From: Polytrichum commune
Taxonomy: Eukaryota; Streptophyta; Polytrichopsida; Polytrichales; Polytrichaceae
DNA length: 64,000 nt
NCBI GenBank assembly: GCA_950295325.1
Contig: OX485809.1
Location: 14,756,001-14,820,000, forward strand
Direction of reading: 5' to 3'
The first letter of the stretch is position 1; the number at the start of each line of letters is the position of its first letter. The translations under genes were made by a program, and so were the position numbers. This document shows, piece after piece, positions 46,753-58,300 of the stretch. The notes beneath the pieces are model-generated. The model saw only the letters and a list, made by a program, of their open reading frames with translations, made no database searches and was not told the DNA's origin.

Positions 46753-47600
46753 CATTGAAGTCTTCTGGTCACACGAATGCCAGAGGGTCTTGGCCATTAA
46801 GAAGAAGTCTGGTTGTCTTTCTTAAACGAATAGCAAACTTCGTCCCAAAGTAGAGAAGCCTGAAATCTAAGATAAATTAGCATTTCCCAGCATTCTTCGG
46901 ATCCAGCAGTGGCATCAACTTCTTGAATAAATCATGAAAAAAGTTTATCAGACTCGCAAATGAATATAAACACATCCGTGTAAGTTATAGCACATGCAAA
47001 GATCACATGATGACTCATGAGAATCGGGGATGTCATTTCAAGAATGAGCTCTTAGAATTAGAAACAACAAGGGGCATATATATCCCAACAAACCTTAGCC
47101 ACTTACGCTCATATAGGGTATTAGCCGGTTTGAAACCCATCCTTATGTATTTTCAGTCTCATTAGCCTTTTGACTTCCCGGACTCTAAAACCAATTTCAT
47201 TTCATAGCCACTCGATATGATGGCGACTAACAATAAATAATAATAAGGTTTACAGGTTGACAGTAGTTGCTACCGAAAGAATACTATCACAATCGGACTT
47301 ATCTACCTCATCAAGTCTCTCTTCGAAGTTTGGAGAGTGAACTTCCAACAACTCATGTATGCCTTTTTTCTATCCACGCAAAAGACGTTTCATTCATAAC
47401 CTCCGGTTTCTAGCCACATGCAGATTGGCATTACCTCATAAAACAACTGGACCAGGTAGATGTCTCAATGCTACAACAACTCATCATCCACTCTCCTCTC
47501 GCCCATTACATAGTTTGTAACCTTGGTGTTGTTAATCAAAGGACCCCCCCCCCTCCCTCCAATATGGATCTTCTATTCCTCGTTCGAAAGCTTGATGCAA
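46753..47600. other. Intergenic, no gene seen
   Basis: AT-rich sequence with short frames only; no motif recognised. A C-rich run occurs at about 47542-47557. Confidence 0.5.
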
Positions 47601-47604
47601 TGAA

Positions 47605-47815
47605 CGTGCAGATGAACCGGTTGAGTTTGAGAAATAACCGGTTCAAATTCAAGACATTAGGAAAAGTATCGATCAGTTTAGAGGAATTCAAGGAATATTC
47701 TTCAACTTAATAAAGGAAAAATCGAAAGATGTCAACATGTAATCAGTTGATATTGGAAAAAATTAGGGTCTCGACCGATTATGCCCAAAAATCTTCCCGG
47801 ACATTGGTTTGATGT
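47605..47815. mobile_element. TGTCCGGGAAGA-family MITE, single unit
   Basis: Contains GATGAACCGGTTGAGTTTGA near the left and CGATTATGCCCAAAAATCTTCCCGGACA at the right end, matching one arm of the dimer at 45.1-45.5 kb. The left terminus is eroded. Confidence 0.7.
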
Positions 47816-47819
47816 GAGG

Positions 47820-50640
47820 GATTTTTTTAATCCATTGTGAACGATAATGGCTGCCTACATTGCCGAGTTCCATGCGGTTATGTGCTTGATTTCCACACTA
47901 TTTTCATGCCTTTCCACACTACATGGTGAGGGCTGGGGCTCTAATTAACATCATAGAATTCGAATTGAAATGCTAACACCTGATACAGTCTCACCTTGAT
48001 AATACGCCACCTTGATTGTATGAAACATTTCCCGTCAACGAAATTTTATAGTGTTAATTTACCCCCATATTACAACTATGACGCTCTTAATACGGCATTG
48101 TTTAGGCCCAATTTGCCATATAATAGAGGTATTTAATGTGCATATGTTGTGGGTCCCACGTTAAGGTTTTGTCTTGGGATCCAAGAGTTGTTCCAAATAC
48201 AAAATGAATCGGCAAAATGACATGACTCATTATCATTAGTGGGTTAGCTTAACTTAACTAATTAAAGTTATTTGTTTGAAACTTTGGTTTTAGAACAAAC
48301 GTTGCGCTTTTGAATGGGTGGGAGAGGTTGAGGCATAATTGAAGAAGATCGAAGTAAGCTTAAGTGATTGTTATGAATTTCTTCCCAAGTTTCACTTGAA
48401 GGTTGGGTGTAGGTGGCTTGATTACACTAATTGGTAGTTGAGAGTCAGTGAAGGTGTTTCAAGGGTACCTAGGGGGTGGACTCTTTGTGCCATGTACGAA
48501 CTAACGTGAGTGTAGAAATGGGCATTATTTGAGGTATTAGCATAGATAGTATACATATGGAAGAGGCATGGTTTGTGTCTCGTGTGTGCATTTAAAAAGG
48601 TTATTCAGAATATTGAAGTGAGGGTAGATGTATCAAAAGGGCCCCATAAGGTTTAAAAATAAAAATGACAAGAGATGTGCTAGTTTTACCCAATTTACAT
48701 TCTTCATCCAACTAATGTGTGTTTCAAGGTCTGATTCTTATGAGTTGCATCCTACGGATGAAAAAATGCACAATGATTTTCACATTGGAAAGTGACAGTG
48801 GATTCTATATGTAATAAAGGCTTATTGGTTTCATGATTTATATTTTGTGTATGAGTATAAATACAAATATCCATCTAGCCTACCGTTAGTACGTATGCAT
48901 TTTTTTCTCTATAAATTTCTCGTATACATGGGATTCTATTTCATAGTCGTCCACGTACATCATTAAGGTTTCCGATGAATAGTCCACCCTCGGGGGAAGG
49001 ATAGAGGGTTTGTTAATTAGGAAGCATGCTAGTGGGGTTAGGGGAATTCATTCACGTATATTGGAAGATTCCAGTGGCAGTTGCTAGAATCTTTGTAATA
49101 TATTTGGTGGGGAGAATTTCGGGTTAGAGTTTTGGTGATGAGGTGATGTTTGATATTTGAAGAATATGGAGTTGGGTTAGGATTTTGGGTATAAGCATTC
49201 ATCACCTCACCATTTTAAGTTTAGATTCAGATTTGGGATAGAAGAGTGATAATTGATGATGATTTAGATCATTAGGTAATAATTTCTGGAATCTTGCGAT
49301 TGATCGATGCATTGAGCTGCAAAATTCAATATTGCAACCTAGGTTTAATCTTGAATGGTGGGATGGGAGGGATGTGTTAAAGGCATGGCTAAGTTGGTGG
49401 ATTTGCATGGGGGTAGAGAAGTCCATTTGGGTCTAGATTTGAATGAAGAGCCAATGGAGGAGAATGATGTGAATGATTAACCAACACCAATAGTCAAGCT
49501 TCCTCAAGCGTGTAAGTATGCCCAATTAATATCCAATTTTGCAATGAATCATTCCTCAAAACTTCAGTTGCAAATGTGATGAACATGCAACCTTTCATGA
49601 ATAAATTGAACAAGATGTCAATTTCCAACATCAACAAACATCAATTACAAGACAATAAATTCGTACTTTTGTAGTGCTGATATGGTGAGACATCATCATG
49701 GGACTATATTAATTTTAATTCCATATCATGTGATGTTGTGAGCACATTTCTTCAATATAAAATGTTATTTTCATACATGGGTCCTCATTGTGTATACAAT
49801 ATGACATTTTACATCAAAATAGGCCAATTTCTTGAAAAAACTCAATAACACGACACTTTCTTGCACGACCAAATGTGTCATATTAAAGAGGGAAAACAAT
49901 AGTGCAGTGGGCTCTCTAACTCGTCTTTACTAACTTAGTGCTAGAATGTAGTTTCCGCGTAGGATACAAATGGGCCTTAGCCATTTTGAGCATGATACAT
50001 GACATGATCTGAAGGATTTTTTTTTTAATTTGTTGGAATAGAAAGACATGTACAGTTCCTTAACTGAAGCTGATATCAATAAAGGGTGGGAGGAAAATGA
50101 AGAAAAAGAAGTTGGGCAAGAAAGACTTATTACAATCACTGTACCTCTCATTCATCCACAAAAACACCCTAAAACATCTAGTATGTAAGTTGTTAGGTTC
50201 ATGTTCCGGGATAATTTGACCTTGGCATATGAATCAAAGATCCCAAATCAATCTAGCATAACACAAGTGAAATGAATCAACCATAAAACTTAAAGGGGAT
50301 ACCTAGGTTTCTAGCAATTCTCTCACGCCAAAAGGTTGTATGGAAAGGGGTATTTTGCCGATCCTCATCTATATGGTACAATTGTGCAATGAATGCTTGT
50401 CCTAAAATGCAAACAATGTACAAGGAACTTTGGGCAATTTACTACCTAAAATAACATGTCACAAAGTGGACAATGTCGGGTGAATGGATCTCGCCCGCAA
50501 GACACAAATTCTTTGTAGACGAGTTGATAATGTCGGTACATAACCATTTGTCACCTACGATACGGTGTTGTGAGATTGAGGAGAATGATGACTTTGAGGT
50601 AGTGCATAAAACTTGCCTTCCCCACCCTCAATCTTGGTCG
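47820..50640. other. Intergenic, no gene seen
   Basis: Long AT-rich stretch. No frame has a recognisable domain, and I see no repeat termini or RNA genes. Confidence 0.5.
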
Positions 50641-50672
50641 TGAAAATGGTTCTAAATACATCGATTATCTCA

Positions 50673-50785
50673 ACTAGTGCGTGTTACTATTCGGAGTTAC
50701 ACAATGCTATAACCATTTAATGAGAATGTAATATTTACCAAGCAACGTCATTTATGTTCTATAATGTCCAAACAACCTATCGAGG
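50673..50785. mobile_element. ACACTAAATA-type MITE, truncated copy 3
   Basis: Left half only: TTACTATTCGGAGTTACACAATGCTATAA through TATAATGTCCAAACAACC, as in copies 1 and 4. The other arm is missing. Confidence 0.65.
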
Positions 50786-50789
50786 GAGC

Positions 50790-52195
50790 AAGCATGGTCA
50801 AGTATACAAAAAAAGTGTTCCGGTATAGTAAAACCCTCGTTTTTGGGGTCAATCACCTAAAGTAGTAGCAAAGTGTTTCTCAAACTGGATTTCTTTTCCT
50901 AGCGTCCTCTATTGTTGTGTTAAGAACTCCAATATAGAATATTTAGATGAGATCTCCAAAACTTTTCATTTAAAGTATAGCTCGAAAGGTAGTGGCTAAA
51001 TTTGGTTTTGGATGTAGATTTCATGACCTTATAATCCGAAGTTTAACTTTGCACATTCCTTGAATTCATTTGTAAACTCAAGGGCAACATTACAAAATTT
51101 TGTAGAAATTCATCAATTTCATGTAGTTTAATTCATTTTAAAACAGATTCCAGACAAACACGTGTTAAATAAATTTATTTACACATTATTTTCCATGTCT
51201 TCTAGAATATGTATACTTTTCTTGAAAAACTTCTTATCAACATAAGTAACATGGCTTTGTAAGTCAATGTGTTTTCCAAGTGTAGATGATTTTTTCTTTA
51301 ACAAAATGCAAAGCTAATATATGGTTTTCAATCACTTTCACTGATGGAGTTGTGTACTCGACTGTGCTTGTGCCCTTGAACTTTTATCAGTAAAAATTAA
51401 GCTATTGAGTAAGACATTTTTGCACTACATAACTCCAAAAATTAACACACACTAATTGGGATAATCAAGTGTAGTGTGTAGAAGCTTAACCTCCTTGAGA
51501 CTAACTTGTATTTAAGTCCTTTGACATGGAATTTTGCTAAAATTGTTGATCTCGTGCTTCAAACGAAATGGAGGCTCCCCATGGCATTCTAGTTGAAATA
51601 GCAAATGCTTGGCAAAAGTCGATGTTATCTCAACATCAAATTGGTAGATTTTAAAGTACATGGGTGTTATTTGGTTTGTTTTCTCATGTTCTCCAACTTC
51701 TACCGATTAGGTTTACACGACCAAACTCATGTTGCAATAGCAAATCTACAATGAAACATATGCAATAATTAGATTGAAAACCATACCTCCCCTTATTTAG
51801 TTATAATTATCAGAAGTGCGTGTTTATTGATTTCTTAACTGGATACATAAGCCTTCTTAATTGTGTTCACGGTTGAGTGTAGTGAAGGTGTGTATTATTT
51901 GAGAAGTAGTGCAATCTCTGTCAAAAATGTTGTCTTTATTATGTTTTCTCTTTGATCATCACTCAACCACATACTAATTAGATATTGGGATCGATTAAGA
52001 AAACAAGCCACTTCAAACCCATCTACCTTATAGATCAATAAAAACCTCAGCTTATACTTGCGGAGCAAACATAAATTGGAGAGTCTCAACATCATGTATA
52101 CATCTATGGCACCGTGTCATTCTCCAATCCCTAAACAATGTTTTTCTTCATGTCTAGAACCGTAAGATTGAGTCATTGTTTGAGAAATCTGAAGT
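50790..52195. other. Intergenic, no gene seen
   Basis: No coding signal. The inverted motif near 51440-51490 is discussed with a possible CACTA-type element. Confidence 0.5.
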
Positions 52196-52199
52196 TGAA

Positions 52200-52421
52200 C
52201 TACACCAAATATGATATTTAGTGTCACTTACTATTTGGATTTCCACAATGCTATTTTTTTAATATTGATGTAGTTTTTTACCAAGTTAAGTAATTGATGT
52301 TCTATAATGTCCAAACAACCAATTCAACACTTGTTGGTAAAATATGAGATATATAGTTAATAAATGTATCATTGCGTAATTTCAAATAATAAGTGACACT
52401 AAATATTATATTTAGTGTAGC
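52200..52421. mobile_element. ACACTAAATA-type MITE, copy 4
   Basis: Complete copy from CTACACCAAATATGATATTTAG to ATTATATTTAGTGTAG. Its right terminus overlaps the target duplication of the hAT-type element at 52425, so the hAT insertion hit the end of this MITE. Confidence 0.8.
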
Positions 52422-52424
52422 TAC

Positions 52425-53347
52425 CAGTGTTGAACGGGTATCTGTCCCGCACACGGGTCTGTAAAAGGGTATGTACATTGGTTTGTGATACCAGCTTGAA
52501 CTACCAAGCAGTGCGCAAATACCAAGTTCATACCCGGGCCCTGGACTCACTGCCAACCCTAAACCTGGTCACTAACCCGTACCTTGCTCAACGATGAGCT
52601 TGGAAACCCTTAAACATGCACATCTTTGTTCATTATGCCTGCTTCCGGCGATGTACGGGTTTGTTGTGTGCACAGCGTACTACAAGTAGTGGAGCTTTGT
52701 TGTTGGGGTTAAGCTAGCAACGTTGATTAATGTGGGAGAGAGGGTGTTGCACCTTCAAGAAGAGGTAATTCCGTTTTGTCTTTGCTTGAAGCACCAACTT
52801 CATATAACAACTAGGGTTTGTGTTTGCTAAACAAGATTAGTGAAGAGGAGTTGATTGCAGCGGGTGAGCTAGAGTGAGATTTAGCTTGAGGGCATTGTTT
52901 GATTGTTTTTTATCAATTCAACTTTGTTTGATTAAACTGATGTTGGTCGAAGTAGTCCATGTTGATCCGATTCAATACTTAGTCAAGCATGACAATTTGA
53001 TAAATTCAAATCATGATTCAATTTGATCAGTTTGCTCAAGTTCATGCTTCATCTGTTTTGGATTTTTTATTTTTTATTTTTTATTTTATTAATTAATTAA
53101 ATTATCTCTTAAAAACCTTAAAATGACATACCATACCCTTGCACTGGGCACCTTGGTATATGAAAAAAAATCACACCATAACACGTACCCTAAAATTCAA
53201 GAAATTTTACAAGACCACATACACATACCCTACCTTGAAAATACAAAACCTTTGTAATATCAATACCTCGATGTTCTACATTTCCAAGAAATTTTCAAAA
53301 ACCAGGCCTCCCCTGTATGCACTTTACAACATACCCGTTCAACACTG
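52425..53347. mobile_element. Non-autonomous hAT-type element with perfect 8-bp TSD
   Basis: 923 bp with perfect 16-bp termini CAGTGTTGAACGGGTA and inverse. It is flanked by GTAGCTAC on both sides (52417-52424, 53348-53355). The target is itself palindromic, so the repeat looks 24 bp long. The interior is AT-rich with no transposase frame. The CAGTGTT end resembles that of the foldback element at 14054. Confidence 0.9.
53055..53103. repeat. ATTTTTT low-complexity tract
   Basis: Tandem TTTTTTA-type units followed by ATTAATTAATTAAAT inside the hAT-type element. Confidence 0.8.
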
Positions 53348-53735
53348 GTAGCTACCCACATTTCCCGTGAGTCTCAAATTGGAATTTCACATTACACCCA
53401 AGTATAAGTAAGTCGACATCTGCAGCCTTTTCAACACTTGTTGTTGTTGATTCCAAACTGAAGAAAACATTCTTGATATCCCCTCGGGTTGCGTTGGTAC
53501 CCCGTGGTGGTTGTATTGTGGTTCCTTTTCTTGCAATTGAATTTTCCATTTGTATTGAAAAAAGAAAAAGAAAAGAACAAACTTGAAGAAGACAATAAGT
53601 TGTTACAACAATCGCAAAAACAAGTGTTAAAAAAAGTCATATAATCCTCTCCCTATCCATTAATTTGTTGAGTTGATGTGGTGGTGCAGATTGTTATAAG
53701 CTTCAAATTCCAAAGCCATAATATATCCATCGGCA

Positions 53736-53965
53736 ATATTGGACCGGGTATATAGGTGAATGCATGGTATCAATAATCAACATCAATAATGGTATCAAAG
53801 AACCTACCTACGGGTATCAAAATTGTAGTATCAGTCAAATATTGATATTTGGTGGGTATGTCAAGGTGAGAGAATCTTTGTATATATGAGTTAATGTTTG
53901 GGTCAATGTCATTCTAAACCATAGTGGTACTAGGGTAATTTTACCACGGTATGGAAGTTAAACAA
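53736..53965. mobile_element. One-armed relative of the 14-kb foldback element
   Basis: Aligned from GGGTATATAGGTGAATGCATGG through GGTGGGTATGTCAAGGTGAGAGA to GGTATGGAAG with the left arm 14054-14275. Spacer and right arm are absent. This is a truncated or single-arm copy. Confidence 0.85.
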
Positions 53966-54069
53966 CTTTTTTTTAATATTAAAAGTTTTTATTTTAAAAA
54001 CGATATGAGTCCAACAGTGGCCCAGAGGTCCCACACATTGTCCATTTTACCTTGAAATTGCTACACAAC

Positions 54070-54402
54070 AATGAACGGGGGAACCAACCTCTAGTTACTA
54101 ACATGAACCAATCGAGTTTGAGAAATAACTCGTTAAAGTTCAAGATTGCAAGAAAACAACCAATCGTTTTATATGAATCAATAGAATATACTTCGTTCAT
54201 GTTGGCCATAAACAAAATATAACCATGGGATCTGCACTAAATTTGCACCAGCTAGGGCATCCCATGGTTATATTCTCGGGGGGGGGGGGGGGGACATGAA
54301 CAAACACACGCCGCTTAACAATGTTACGTAATTAACACTAGGTTGGACTTGGAAACACTAGAATTTTGACCGATCATGCCCAAAAGTCTTCCCGGACACT
54401 CT
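54070..54402. mobile_element. TGTCCGGGAAGA-family MITE with internal hairpin insert
   Basis: Left part CTCTAGTTACTAACATGAACC; right end CCGATCATGCCCAAAAGTCTTCCCGGACA. About 110 bp in the middle is absent from other copies. It holds a perfect 16-bp inverted repeat (AATATAACCATGGGAT and inverse, about 54216-54269) and a poly-G run. Confidence 0.7.
54281..54294. repeat. Poly-G tract
   Basis: An uninterrupted run of about 14 G. A second such run (8 T then about 14 G) is at 55577-55600, and shorter ones occur at 33802-33812 and 62284-62292. Confidence 0.8.
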
Positions 54403-55089
54403 TGTACAAACTTCCACATTCAAGATGAGCGTGGGTCTAGTCCTTTGACAAAGTGGAGATGTGTAGCGTAGAAGCTAAATTCATTATAAGAAAGTTTCAA
54501 TTAATTGACACTCCTCCCAACCATGACCCCCCATGACCATACACCAAGAGGAAGTCGAATAGCAAAAACACATATGTAACAAGTGATTTTAACTTCTTTT
54601 CTAAGTTGGTAACGTAGCTTACCCCGTGTCAATGTTATGAACTACAATGTACACCGATTACCCCAACTACCGATGGTCCAAGGGCTAATAGTGAGTGTGA
54701 GAAATTAGTGAAGGTGATATTAAGTTTCTTTACGTTATGAAATTTAGTGTCATCCAAAGATCTAGGAAGCATTGTTCATCCCGACACTATTCAGTGAAAA
54801 TGTTATTGATAGTGATATTATTTATTGAAAGTACCGGCACTATATCATCCTAGCACTGTTTATTAACAAGCACGTGTTTGCAAATATAAACAAATTATCA
54901 CTGTAGAAGCACGTTAGATAGTGCACTGATTTTCTTGACATGTATGGTAAATGAGCATGTGTTCGTGAATTTTGATATCATTCCGTCACAATTTCAGCCC
55001 TCGCGATTTTGAGACTTGACAAAATAGTGTGTGTTTTGGGAATGAGTACCGCACACACTAATTGGGATCATCGGTGTGGTAAGTGGAGG

Positions 55090-56230
55090 CTAATTCTCTC
55101 ATATGTTGAGTCAAGTTTGAACTATTCTAAGTACTTTTAGCGTCACCCTATACACAAGGGCCTTGCATGTTACGAGTTTTGTTTGTGCGTGGGGCAAGAT
55201 TACTAATATGTATGACCGAAAGTAGTATTGACATGATCAACTCCACACATTTCAATCGAGTGTACGATGATCAAGTTTGAGACCAAACATATGAGAATAT
55301 TTTTTGCTTTGTCCTTCTTATTTTCAACTGTGGTATTGTAGCACCATAGCTAGTTCGTGCACCTCAAAACGAATATTTTTTATTGAAAAAAATAGGTTCG
55401 TTAGTTAAAAGTACAAATTTTGAAATTTTGTTTGCCATGTTATCAAAAAAAAAAAGTAATTCTTTTTTCCCAACGAGGTCCAACAATACCTTTTACTGGT
55501 AAGGTCCAACAATATTTGTGTTTTTTCCTAATATATATTTTCACTTATTCCTTTGACTGGGCTCATAATTTACATGTTTTTTTTGGGGGGGGGGGGGGGA
55601 AGGATTATTCTGGCACGAACCAACTATGATGCTATGGTACATCGTGAACAAAGTTTGTCTATACAACACATGATATACTAGGAACCACAAGTTCTTCATA
55701 TTGCATAATATTGGTAAGAAGGGTTGGTTGGTCTCTTGTTTCCTAGTTCCAAATGAAACCTTGCAAGAAACTATAGTGCTACAATATAGAACGTGTGTTT
55801 AGACTAGATTCATGCACTTTGAGGAAAACTTCGGGCCTATCTATTGCATTTTAACTGAAAGCATGAATATATTAGAATAGTTTAATGTTGCGCATAGTTT
55901 TTTAACTACCAATCTCCGTTTATTTCGTGGGCCATGTTTCCGCATATATATTGACTTCAATAACATCATGGTTGTACGCTATCAAGTTTTTATATTATGA
56001 TGAACTACGTTTGGTCACGTCCTCAAAAGTTTTTTTTGTACATTTTCGCTCTTACAATCATGTCAAATTCAGAAAAAAATAAAAAAATAAAAAAAATCCA
56101 ACCCACCATCACAACATCTAGCTACAAAGACCGTCTTTTATATAGGCGTCTCTTATGCGGTTTTTCCCATACTATAAACCATGCACAAGGTTTCGGACAC
56201 TTTAAGCTTTCTATAGTGACCGCAAGAAAG
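55090..56230. other. Intergenic, no gene seen
   Basis: AT-rich with homopolymer runs; no domain or repeat terminus recognised. Confidence 0.5.
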
Positions 56231-56236
56231 GTATAC

Positions 56237-56745
56237 TTAGGGCCACTTCACACACGAGACTGAGAGCCCATGACCATTACACCTCAAGCACTCCCATTGG
56301 TGGAAAAGACGGAGCCGGTCCAAGTTCGCTTCACACTACGCTTGAGGGACCAACGGAGTATGTCAATGCAAGATGGATGTCAAGTCTACATGGATTCCTA
56401 CATGGCATCGAATGGGTCACGTTTCATGGTCACTTGGACTATTTTCAAAAACTATCTCTTGGAGGTAGGCCTACCATAAAACCGGCATACCATATCACTC
56501 CAAACGCTCACAACTGCTGATTTATTCTATTTTTATCATGGTTGAGGGCCCTAAAAAAACAAAAATTCATTGAAATAGCATTCGGTTGAGGGCCCGGTCA
56601 CATAAGACTTCACACTACACTTGAGGACCCGTGACCACACCACATGATGTTGGAGGTGGTCTTGACATGGCCTTCGGACACTCTCATCCGGGCTCTCACA
56701 ATCTCACGGTCACGGCTCTTGGCTCGTGTGTAAAGTGACCCTAAG
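56237..56745. mobile_element. GGGCCACTTCACACACGAG-type MITE, copy 1
   Basis: About 509 bp with imperfect inverted ends CTTAGGGCCACTTCACACACGAG and CTCGTGTGTAAAGTGACCCTAAG. Internal landmarks are GCCGGTCCAAGTTCGCTTCACAC, TCTACATGGATTCCTACATG and GAGGGCCCGGTC. No coding capacity. Confidence 0.85.
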
Positions 56746-56799
56746 ATATACATATGCGACCGGATCGCGGGCATAATTACGACCGATGGATCGAACCGG

Positions 56800-58085
56800 G
56801 AATCGTCCCATCCGCATAGCAATCATAAACCACAAAAATCGTCATTTCAAGCTCCGAAACTATAAATTGAGATAGTATACAACACATTACAAGGCCCAAA
56901 ATGAAGGATTACCTATCTCCCCTCTCGAGTGGCCTCATACCACTCAAATATAGGGTACCCGAAGACTCCGATTACGAAGAGAGAGACCACGCATCCTATA
57001 ATAATGCGGGGTATGAACGACTAACTTACAATTATGTACATCGCTAGCTAGAAACCAAATTGGATTTGTCGTGTTTATAACGGAGTAAGTGACCTCCCTC
57101 ACATACCCCCCGGGCCTTGGTTGTTAGGGTTTGCGGAGGTGCTTTGTTGCATAGATAGATGGGTAGATGGAGTTGATAGTTTATTCATGACTCTATGTAT
57201 GTGGATCTATAAGTTAAGTTAACACCGAAAAGCAGCCTTGGAAGCCCTCACACAATGGAGGGAAGGGGATGGCTTAGTGGGCCAGCTGCTTTTCGCACAG
57301 GAATTCTTCTGTCAGGTTCAGTGTATTTTATTCTGAGTCCATTGGGTGGGCTTCCGTCATGCCTAACTTATGATCGTGACTATGGGTTGGTGTGTTAGGT
57401 ATGTGTGTGTGTGTGTGTTCAATGATGATGCCCCCCACGCGGGATTTTTGGTTATTTTTATTTTTATTTTTGGGGTTGTTTGTTTTGTTTTGTTGTATTT
57501 TAGGGTGTGTTTACACGAAAGCAAGCGATGGACGGACGGGGGGAGACCTGGCCCGCTTCGTTCGGGGTCGTTTACACCTTGGACCGTGAAGTCGTTCCAA
57601 GGTCCTGTAAATTTTGTGATTGGTTGTTGGACTCGTCCCGGGATCACTTCGGGTTGCACGGAGGAAACTGTGTTGGAGTGACCAGGGAGTTCGAGGTTCC
57701 CTGAACGACTTGTTTTGAGGCTTACGTTGTCCAGTGAGGTGGAGCAGTGGGTTTTGAGGTGGGAGAGGCAAAAGAGAGGTGCTATGATGGGAAAAGGCAA
57801 GGGTTTGTGACGGACAAATATTGTTGTGATGAATTTTTAATGAATTGCTTTTGTGGGGAAGAGAAGATGAAAACAAGAGAAGACAAAAGTATGATCAATC
57901 TTGGATTGTTTCCACAACAACTGCCCATTTTGGACATGTGTTAGAAAAAATCAGCACGTTCATTCCTCTTGGTCTGCATTCGGTTTACACCTAGTGAGGG
58001 ACCCGAAGGCTTGGTAAATTGATTCTTCAAGAACTCGGACCATGGAAAGAGGCCATCTTCCATGGTCCGACTTCATGGTCCATGA
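56800..58085. other. Intergenic, no gene seen
   Basis: Contains a less AT-rich stretch (57500-57720) with open frames on both strands but no recognised domain. A short inverted pair, CGAAAAGCAGC and GCTGCTTTTCG (57227, 57285), may be a small MITE end. Confidence 0.45.
57390..57420. repeat. GT microsatellite
   Basis: A run of about eight GT units at 57403-57419. Confidence 0.85.
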
Positions 58086-58300
58086 TGGAAACCGGCCCTT
58101 AGTTACAAACAAACCGGTTGAGTTTGAGAATCGATTGGTTGACATTCACAACTTCAAGAAAAGAACTGATCGTTCTAGAATAATTTAGGGAATATACCTC
58201 AAACTAATGAAAAGAACCCGAAAGATGTCACCTTATAACTGGTTGGACTTGGAAACACTAGGATCTTCACCGATCATGGCCTAAAAATCTTCCCAAACAC
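58085..58300. mobile_element. TGTCCGGGAAGA-family MITE, single unit
   Basis: Runs from AACCGGCCCTTAGTTACAAAC and AACCGGTTGAGTTTGAGAA to CCGATCATGG and AAAAATCTTCCCAAACA. Same order as the other copies. Confidence 0.75.

Noticed and set aside
57363-57876. Frames of 100-145 residues on both strands
   Set aside because: Open frames overlap on several frames in a locally GC-richer patch, and none shows a motif.
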